Assembly (NCBI GenBank): GCA_012932865.1
Contig: SAXG01000009.1
Coordinates: 1,101,163 to 1,165,162, forward strand
Reading direction: 5' to 3'
Origin: Amylostereum areolatum
Taxonomy: Eukaryota > Basidiomycota > Agaricomycetes > Russulales > Stereaceae
DNA: 64,000 nt
The stretch's first letter is position 1. Every line of letters starts with the position of its first letter. Both the position numbers and the translations under genes were made by a program. The notes beneath the pieces are model-generated. The model was not told the origin of the DNA. It ran no database searches and saw only the letters and a program-made list of their open reading frames with translations. Of the stretch, positions 56,548-64,000 are shown piece after piece.

Positions 56548-59500
56548 CTAATCTCCCCTCATAACAGCTAACTCGACCTTCTTCAACAGCCCCTTCAAGG
56601 TATTACTACTCCTGTTGCAGTTGGCCACCAGCCAGGCCTCCATCTCCTTCCGTACCACACCAAGTTCCTCCGACACCGGTAGCTGACCATCAGATCGCAC
56701 TAAGCATGGGTTCAACAATATGTCGAACAAGCGTGTCCATAGCTCCGTCTGCCAGTAGCGTTTGAACGGCGTGGCGAGCTTGAACCGACGTGGTTCCTCT
56801 CCTACCGGCGAGGCAAGTGTCACCGAGGCCCCCTCGATGTACTTGCCATACAGCATGCAGAACACGATTCCGGCAAGACCGAAATAATCCGCCTGGTATG
56901 TCCACGCGCGCTCCTCCCGCATCTCGACACAATCCCGGGCGTCCGTGGTCCATTCCGCGATAAATTCTTGCTCGTGAGGAAACATTCGTGTATCGATCGT
57001 TCGCCCAAAATCGATCAGCTTGATTCCCTTGGCCGCCCAGCCGCCCGAACCCGTTGGTGAATATACGCCCGTCCACGAAGGGGCGTCCTCAAGACGGAGC
57101 ATGCAGTTGTCGATCTTGAGATCTCCGTGGATGAACCCCGCGCCGTGGAGGCCCTCGAGCAGACGTAACAGCTCGATCGTGAAAAACACCACAAGGAGTT
57201 CGTCAAAGCACGCGCCCTGCTGCGACACCCCCGCTTGTCCCGCCCGATTTATAATTTCGAGAAGAGAGCCTTGTGTGCACAGATTCAGCACAAGGAAACT
57301 CTCATCATGGAATGCGTATAGAGCCTGAGGCTCGATGATGGATGCTCTAAGAGAGGATGGGAAGCGTGCTGTGGATCTTCCGCAAAACATGAAACTCCCA
57401 GAGGTTTCGTGGTTTGACGACCTTCAGAGCAACTTTGTTCTGCCCGTCTTCGTCGTATTCATCGAACTCGTCGTCCGATCCAGCGTCCTGTCCCGCCTTT
57501 GCACTGACATCTTCTGCGGCAAACACCGCACCAAAACCGCCTTCCCCAAGTTTCTCGTAGACTTCAAACCGACGAGAGCCCAACGTCACAGGGAAGAAGC
57601 GGTCTTCATCCATCATGCGCGTCGACGTGGAATTGCCTCCAGATTTTCGGCCCTGTTTGCGTGCGAATTTCTGCAGACCGTCAAGAAGCTTCGCATCCCT
57701 GCGTGGCATGTCGTGATGTGCATTGTCTGCGGGAAGGAGGGAGAGTAGAGTGGCGATTATGGGAGGGTCGAAGGGATTGCACGGGTTCGGCGGGTTGAAA
57801 GCCGATATGACAGCCAGAGCGTCATCCAGGCTGAGCGCGCCGGTCTTCTCCTCCACAAAGCCCGTCGCGGCATCCAGTCTGTCCTGCGGAAGCGGAATAT
57901 GAGGAATGGTGTGCCCGCTTGAGAGTCGGAACGGCGGAGGATGCCTGTCATCCACAAACGATGCGTCGTCTTCGTCCATAAGGTCCCGCGCCGGCCGTCG
58001 TCCGAAGTCGTAGCCCTCATGCTCGGCTCGAACTTCGGCAGCAAGTCGATGGGCCGCTTCGACCGCATCAGGTTCCCCAAAGATGCGACCGTCGCCGTCG
58101 CCGTCCGAGGTGGATACACGACTACTAGACGTGAATTCATACGTTCGCTCCGTTATGGGAGTCAAGACGTCGAATTTACCAAATCGTCCTCCAAATGGTG
58201 TGTTGTGACTCCGTTCTTGGCCATCAAAGTCATCCTCCTCGTATGCAGCGTCGGTGGTAGGAGACACGACGCCTTCGTCGATCATTGCTCCAGCCAGCTC
58301 CTCCGCTTCTATCATATCCCCTTCCTCTGCAAGTGCATGATCCTCGTCACGAATAGTCCGTTGTGGCTGACGGACACCGAACACGGGACGGTTCCGTGCC
58401 CCAGTGTTCCCTGTGTCAACGAACGGTTTGAACGCGGCACTCTTGACCGAGGCTACCTTTGGTGCTTGTTCAGAGGGATGGCTGGGGACCCTGAAGGGGG
58501 TTTCCGCGTCCGAGAATGGTACGAACTTCGTCGTCTTCTTCGGGTGCAAATCGTTTTCACTTGTTTGTGCTAATGGTCGGAAAACGTTACTCTCCTTCTG
58601 AAGCGCGAGGGGCGAACGTTCATTGGCATCTTGAGGAGGTTTGAATGCCTTCAAAGGGACGGGGGTCTCGTCAGCTTTGCCTTTCGGGGCGATCGGCGTG
58701 ACAGCGGACTCCTTAAGGCTCAGCGCCCTACGACCGGGATCGGGGGTGAAAGCAGGGGTTTTAGAGCCCATGTCCGAGTCCATGAAAGGTTTAAACTAGG
58801 ACCTCGTGTTATCATTAAGACTATATAATCGAATGACAATCACGTTACCTTTGCCGAGCTTGGGTTTTCCTTCCGCCCCAAATTCTCGTCTACAAACGGC
58901 TTGAATGCTATCAGAAGAAAAGATTAGAGGGGGAGGACAGGGACGGGTATAAATTTACTTGGGGTCTTCATCGCAATATTTGCGTTTTCATTAACATTTG
59001 GCCTGAATCTGGGGGAGCAATGCCATGGGAGTAACTGGCTCGATCTTCCTCACGGGCGCATGCTTGCTTCCTGGCATTGTGGCAAAGCGTATTGACTTCT
59101 CCGGGGAGTTGTACATGCCAAAGACGTCGGCAAGTGCTTCCTTTGTATTGATCGTGACTGTGGGCTCTGACACGCCGAGGCTCTTCCGCCCAGCGAAATT
59201 TCTGCTAGTCTTGTGTCCGTCGTCATTGAAATCCACCGGAATTGTGGACGGTCCAGCTTGGCGGAATTCCGATGCAGGGGGCGGTGCCCACTTCTTTCCG
59301 AGGAGACCCATCGACCGCGCGCGGGCTTCGGGCATGCTATACTCCATCCCGCTTTCAGTGAATAGAAGAGACAAGTTCATCTCCAGTTTTTCCTGTCGTC
59401 GGCCTGATGCGGGTGGTGCGTGCATGGACGGAGGCTGAGGCTGGGAGGATGGACGAGAAGATGATGACGAAGCTTCGGACGGAAGGGAACTCGGCTTCGG

Positions 59501-60156
59501 GGCATCGTGGTACTTTAGAGGTTGACGACGCAGTATGTCTGCTTCCAACGTACCCCGCGTTTTCGGAAGAGATATAGATGGTTTGGGCGGGGGGGCGGGA
59601 GGCTTTGATGCAATTCTCGTGCGGAACTCGTCCAAGCGCTCCTTCAGCCGGGCTTGTGGGCGGGCTTTGCGTTTGAAGGCAGCCTTGAAGACGTCTTCCA
59701 CAGCAGAGTGGCTTAAAGATGTTAAGGGAGCAATAGGATCAAGGAAAAGACAACTCACTTTCCATCCCTCTCTAAGACAAGTGCATACTCGACATAAAGA
59801 GCCGCATACACAATCCCGATCCCCCGCGAGAGCATAAACTTGAAGACAGTACTCGGACGGTCTACGAGGGATGCGAACATTATCCACATCTGCAGATATC
59901 TGAGATCACTCCGATAGCTTGGATCGTCCTTGAACCTTCTTGTGCCCTCCTCCAAAAGTTCTAAAAGTCCAGCGGAAGGCAGGTAGTCGGCGGGATACTT
60001 GTCGATAATCCATTTGATGAGCTGGTCGTACAGGGCAAGAGGGTCATCGGCGTCGTCAATTTCTGTCAAGAGCTTGGATTTTCTACGGGATATTTCAGCC
60101 GAAAGTTGTGCAACGGAAGCAGGAAGTGAGGAAGAGGGCCCGGCGACGGCAGCCAT
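56548..60156 (-). CDS. BUB1: Spindle-checkpoint serine/threonine kinase Bub1
   Basis: Kinetochore kinase of the spindle assembly checkpoint. The start MAAVAGPSSSLPASVAQLSA leads into the Mad3/Bub1 TPR-type domain (DPLALYDQLIKWIIDKYP, RYLQMWIMFASLVDRP, ALYVEYALVLERDGK). A GLEBS-type Bub3-binding motif reads EPTVTINTKEALADVFGMYN. The C-terminal kinase domain shows the glycine loop KLGEGGFGAVFAAED, KVALKVVKP (VAIK Lys), HGDLKIDN (catalytic Asp) and LIDFGRTID (DFG). All key kinase residues are present, so this is Bub1 rather than kinase-dead Mad3. One extra base near 57358 must be dropped (RKIHSTLP then SSLRASIIEPQALYAFHDE). The frame is open upstream of the ATG without a better start. The joint around 58.8-59.0 kb uses several small exons not fully resolved. 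Confidence 0.92.
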
Positions 60157-62082
60157 GGTGGTCGGTCGGAGGAGTTGAATGTTGAACGAGTGTTTGGTCC
60201 TGTTGTCGCGTGGCACTGGCCCTTTCGCGTCGCGCTCATTTGCCACGTGATCGCGGGGTTCTCAGCTTCCAATTCCAGTCCTTCCCCATTGCCCAAGTCT
60301 GAGTCGTTGCTGAGTCGCGTGCCAGGAGCGTTCAAGGCTTGATCCACTTCAGTCAACTTCAGTCCCTTACATATGCCGTATGCCGTGTGCCGTATGCAAC
60401 ACCTGCTGCTTTGCTCTGGTGACCTTCGAAGGCGATACAGATCGACTTCTTCACTATCACCAGTCTCATTCTTCGCACAATTATCTCACACCGGCTGCCG
60501 GTTGTCTTGCCTTTCTCTTCCTTTGACCCACCACGGCGCGGGTCAATCTACCCTACATCTACCAAGACAAGCATGCAACTCTCATGGACTCCACCCACGA
60601 CTGCGCAACATGAATTCTGTAGACAAGCTCGAGAATGTCTACCAGGGTCTGCTCCAGCGACTACCGTGCATCTGACATTCTGGTTCAATTATATTGGCGC
60701 GTCCAGGCGGTTGGATCAAGGTTATGGCTTCTGCCTTCAGGCTTGGCAGGTCATCGCGCCCAACAAGAGGCCCAGGATGATTTATGCCAATTCTACGAGT
60801 CTGTGACCGGTATCAACTGCTCGTTCTCTTCGGGAATAGTAGCGCTCCTTGTTACGTTTGAGGTTGTCCGCCATCATCTTTTACTGCATCCGCTGCCTCT
60901 CGTGCGTAAACGTCAAAAAAGTTCTACCTGAAGACTTACGATATCCTCAGTTTCGCACCAACAACCCACTCGCTACCAAGTGCGTTCCCGACGTTCGCAC
61001 CCCTCTGTTTTCCCTGGAAGACGCAACATTCTCATGGTTACGCCCAGATAAACGTCCTCTCCATGGTCACTTTTCTCGGAATTTCGGGGATCATGACAGT
61101 ACGTATCCTCCAAATGCTCCGCTACTAAGTCATGTGCCGTGTCCAATGCTCTCTCACCTTTCATCTCCATGGTGGACCGACTCACTAAACCCGTCACATG
61201 TGTTGACGCGCCCCCGTGAGATTAACGGAAGGCTACCCCGACGACTTATCCGGCGAACGCTCCATGGAAATCGCAAAGCGATGACGCTCTGTGAATGGGG
61301 CCAGTTTCTTCACATTCAGCCACCCCTGAAACGACATCTTGAATCTGTGCACGATCCTATGTGAGTTTTCATGTTCACACCTCGCACGAGTTCATGAATT
61401 CACCTTTGATTGCAGACCATTCCATGTGTGGACAGTGCGAATCATCTCCACGGAAGAAGCAGACAACGCTGTATGATCTTCCATTTACTGGTCATGTGTC
61501 ATCCTGCTCATACTGGCTTCTCGTCTGTAGCAGGAAGCTTTGCAGAGGTTCATCGACAATCGATTACTGGACAGCAGGCATCCACGAAGATCTCTGGAAG
61601 AAGCTGTGTCGCGTTCGTCCTTTTTCTGGCCTTTCTCACGTCTTGCCGACGCTGTGGACACGCCGTTGAACGTGAGGTTCAGTTGAGGTAAATTTAGCAT
61701 GCAATACCACAAATCTTTCCAGACGCCCATGGGTTCAAATAAAATCTCACTAGATTTTCACCTGTCGCAAGCAGCTAGAAGCCTTTACGTGTACCCTAAG
61801 ATGGGAAGGTTAAATCGAAATATTGTGGGGGGTAAGGAGATGTGGGTCTCTCGTGCCTTCCACGGGACACTCCACCTTATGAACATCGCTAAACTCTTCC
61901 CTGCTGACACGTTTGCGGAGACAGGGGGAAGCGTCAGGTCATCTTTCGCGTGCACGTCGGATTAGGGCTCGAATACCCACTCCCCGTCTATATAAGTGAC
62001 TCCCGCACGTTCTCATGTTCCCTTGCTGCTCTTGTGAGGGCGAAAGGCTTTTCCCCCGACTCAGATCCCCACATCATCCGGC
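60157..62082. other. 1.9 kb region without a resolved gene
   Basis: Spacer between divergent BUB1 (-) and the aquaporin (+). At 60371-60398 a short tandem of GCCGTATG/GCCGTGTG units occurs. Open plus-strand frames at 60.6-61.7 kb include hydrophobic pieces (for example INVLSMVTFLGISGIM near 61.05 kb), which could belong to a spliced or decayed membrane-protein gene, but I could not join them into a credible model. Confidence 0.4.
61989..61996 (+). promoter_or_regulatory. TATA box of the aquaporin gene
   Basis: TATATAAG, about 90 bases before the ATG at 62083. Confidence 0.6.
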
Positions 62083-63593
62083 ATGGCCTTCCAGTCTTCT
62101 CCCCAACACCCTGTGCATCTTGCGGATATCCGTACGCGTCACCCTCTACTGGAGCGGTGGGAGAGGGTGAGACATCGCCAGGCTCACTGGATCATCGAAA
62201 TGATCTCTGAAGCGGTAAGCCATCATCCTCTACGCTGAGCGTTACTGACTGTAGTTGTCCAGTTCGGCGTGTTCGTGTTCTGTTACGGAGGTATGTGCAC
62301 TGCAGTGGACTATACTCAGTAGTCACCCCGCCTTATAATCGCTACGAATAGGCGTCGGGCCAACGGCAGCATACGTGATCGGAAATATCCTTGGGAAGCC
62401 CCTTGGATGTACGCGGGTTCCTTCGTCTTACTCATTGGTCAATCAGCTTGACACTTTCCCAAAGCTCTATTTACAATCGGATTGGGCTACGGGTTCGGTG
62501 TCGTCTTATCCCTGTGTATCGTAGCATCAACATCCGGTGGGCACATCAACCCCGCGGTTACTGTGACGTTTTGCTTGTTCAAGGGTATGCCACGACTCAA
62601 GGCTCTCAGGTGTGTTGTCTTTCCTTCCTATCCGTTTCTTTGCAGTCTTATAGCGCGTCTGTTATGTACTAGATACATTATTGCTCAGGTCCTCGGCGCC
62701 TACATCGCCTGTCTGCTCGTCTATACGCAGTGGAAAACACTCATCAAGGTGTGCCTATCGCGAGCAGCTCAGCCGGCATAGTCATTGTCCACTCAACCGA
62801 CCTCAGGAAGCCGAAGCAGCGCTCATTGCAGCTGGAACCTTTGACTCTACTAACTTTACTCCGGACGGGACAGCTGGAATTCTAGCCCTCTACGCCGCCC
62901 CGGGAGCCAGTCTTGGAATTATATTTGTGAACGAGTTCGTCGTCGTATGTCGATTTTTCTTCGTTATGTTTTCGTTTCGTCACTTATCGCTCGAAGGACT
63001 TCGTCATTGGTATGGTGATCTGGGCTTCTCTGGACACCACCAATTTCTTGATACCCCCGGCACTGGGGCCTTGGCTCGTCGGCTTTGTATAGTAAGTTGG
63101 GCGTTAGTCTTGCTCAGGACCATACGAAGCCAACCTATTGCAGCTCTACTGTCATTTGGGGATACGTCCCTCCCGGACGTAAGACTTATCCACTCGATTC
63201 AGGCCATCGTCATAACATTTTGTTTTAGTCGCCGCGAATGCCGCTCGCGATGTTGGCGGACGGATGGCTGCCGTGTCAATATGGGGTCTCAGGGCCAGCG
63301 GAGGTCGATACGCCGCAATAGCTGCGTTGACGAACATTCCAGCGACCGTCTTGGCCTATATGGTATACTCGGTTATTTTCTCTGATTCCAGCCGCGGTAC
63401 GTTGCAATGAACTCTGCTCGTCACTTGACTGCACTGATACGTGCACCTAGTGGTGACCGAGGCGCAAAAGGAGATGATGGCAGGCCATGCCGCGCACATG
63501 GAACACAGAGACCACGGTGTGACCTATCGAGCCTCCTCCTCATCCGACATCGAGGAGAAGGCGTCTGATGACAGGAAAGACGCGCGAAGCTGA
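62083..63593 (+). CDS. Aquaglyceroporin (MIP family channel)
   Basis: Membrane channel for water and/or glycerol. The start is MAFQSSPQHPVHLADIRTRH. The first helix is FGVFVFCYGGVGPTAAYVIG. The first NPA box is STSGGHINPAVTVTF. Then come LKALRYIIAQVLGAYIACLL, GIIFVNEFVVDFVIGMVIW, WGYVPPGLAANAARDVGGRM and TNIPATVLAYMVYSVIFS. The second NPA box is replaced by NAA in AANAARD, a variant that also occurs in other fungal glycerol channels and keeps the following Arg-Asp. The acidic Ser-rich cytosolic tail ends ASDDRKDARS. About nine introns are present with frame-consistent joints, including one small exon (STVIWGYVPPG). No insertion is needed. The permeant is not determined. Confidence 0.9.
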
Positions 63594-64000
63594 AGGATGC
63601 CTCGCCAATCGATATTATTTAAAAGCTCTCCAAGACTCGAAGTCTGAGTTTCTCCAATATGTATTTCAGTTGTGTTCACGAAATAATGAATATGAGACGA
63701 CATCATTATGGAAAGCGCCAACAGCCGACGCATAAGAATCAGACGAGCGCGATGCTGTACACCATGATACAATTGCGGTACTCTAGATAACTTGATATCT
63801 CCAACTGTGAGAACATATTACGCAGATCATACCGTATATACCAAACAAAATAGAACCTCGTCAACTTGTCGGAACAAAAACAGGCGGGGAGCACTCGGTA
63901 GAGAAGTCACGAAGTACCTGGGTATTTCACCATTCAGAGCGAGCCAACGCTTGTAAACATACGAGGTCGCCCTTCAGGCCGTATGTCTGTGCTAATAATT
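63594..64000. other. Right-edge non-coding region
   Basis: About 400 bases downstream of the aquaporin gene. No supported feature was seen. Confidence 0.5.

Overview
This is nuclear DNA from a filamentous basidiomycete, most likely an Agaricomycete. Every multi-exon gene is cut by short introns of about 45-65 bases with GTNNGT donors. Genes are dense on both strands, spacers are mostly 0.1-1 kb, and the protein set is that of a mushroom-forming fungus. No bacterial operons, CRISPR arrays, rRNA or convincing tRNA genes were seen. Exon joints were worked out by hand from frame, splice signals and family conservation.

Layout. 1-13.9 kb holds housekeeping genes: SVF1 (partial, -), CTU2/NCS2 (-), an RMND1/DUF155 mitochondrial protein (+), an orphan membrane protein (+), a medium-chain reductase (-), the tri-snRNP protein SNU66/SART1 (+) and RNase H2 subunit A (-). 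14-21 kb holds a disordered orphan protein (-) and a Rho1 exchange factor with DH-PH-CNH domains (+). 21.4-28.5 kb holds three paralogous secreted beta-propeller proteins, A(-), B(+) and C(+), similar to fungal proteins annotated as 3-carboxymuconate cyclase-like or lactonase. 28.8-35.3 kb holds the WD40 ribosome chaperone SQT1 (-), a poly(A)-tailed retroposon with a target-site duplication, a protein disulfide isomerase (+) and a degenerate endonuclease/exonuclease/phosphatase-fold protein (+). 35.5-48.2 kb holds a zinc dehydrogenase of the glutathione-independent formaldehyde dehydrogenase type (-), a KRE9-like GPI protein (+), a sugar transporter (+) and an intracellular GH13 alpha-amylase (-). 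48.9-63.6 kb holds a nuclear coiled-coil protein (-), a small unrecognised protein (+), ataxin-2/PBP1 (-), BUB1 kinase (-) and an aquaglyceroporin (+).

The most pervasive anomaly is technical or biological noise, not a new system. Many conserved genes carry apparent single-base insertions: protein homology continues perfectly on both sides but one base must be dropped. I found more than 25, all explicable as insertions and none needing a lone deletion. They are densest at 24-30 kb (propellers B and C, SQT1), while SNU66, RNase H2A, the aquaporin and the transporter are clean. This looks like insertion-biased consensus error, and it makes healthy genes look like pseudogenes.

Other points of interest: a three-copy dispersed repeat that lies upstream of, and in the same orientation as, three unrelated genes; the retroposon; two GC-AG introns; the divergent paralog pair A/B with a shared TATA-box context; and the loss of most catalytic residues in the phosphatase-fold protein. 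I found no convincing undescribed multi-gene system.
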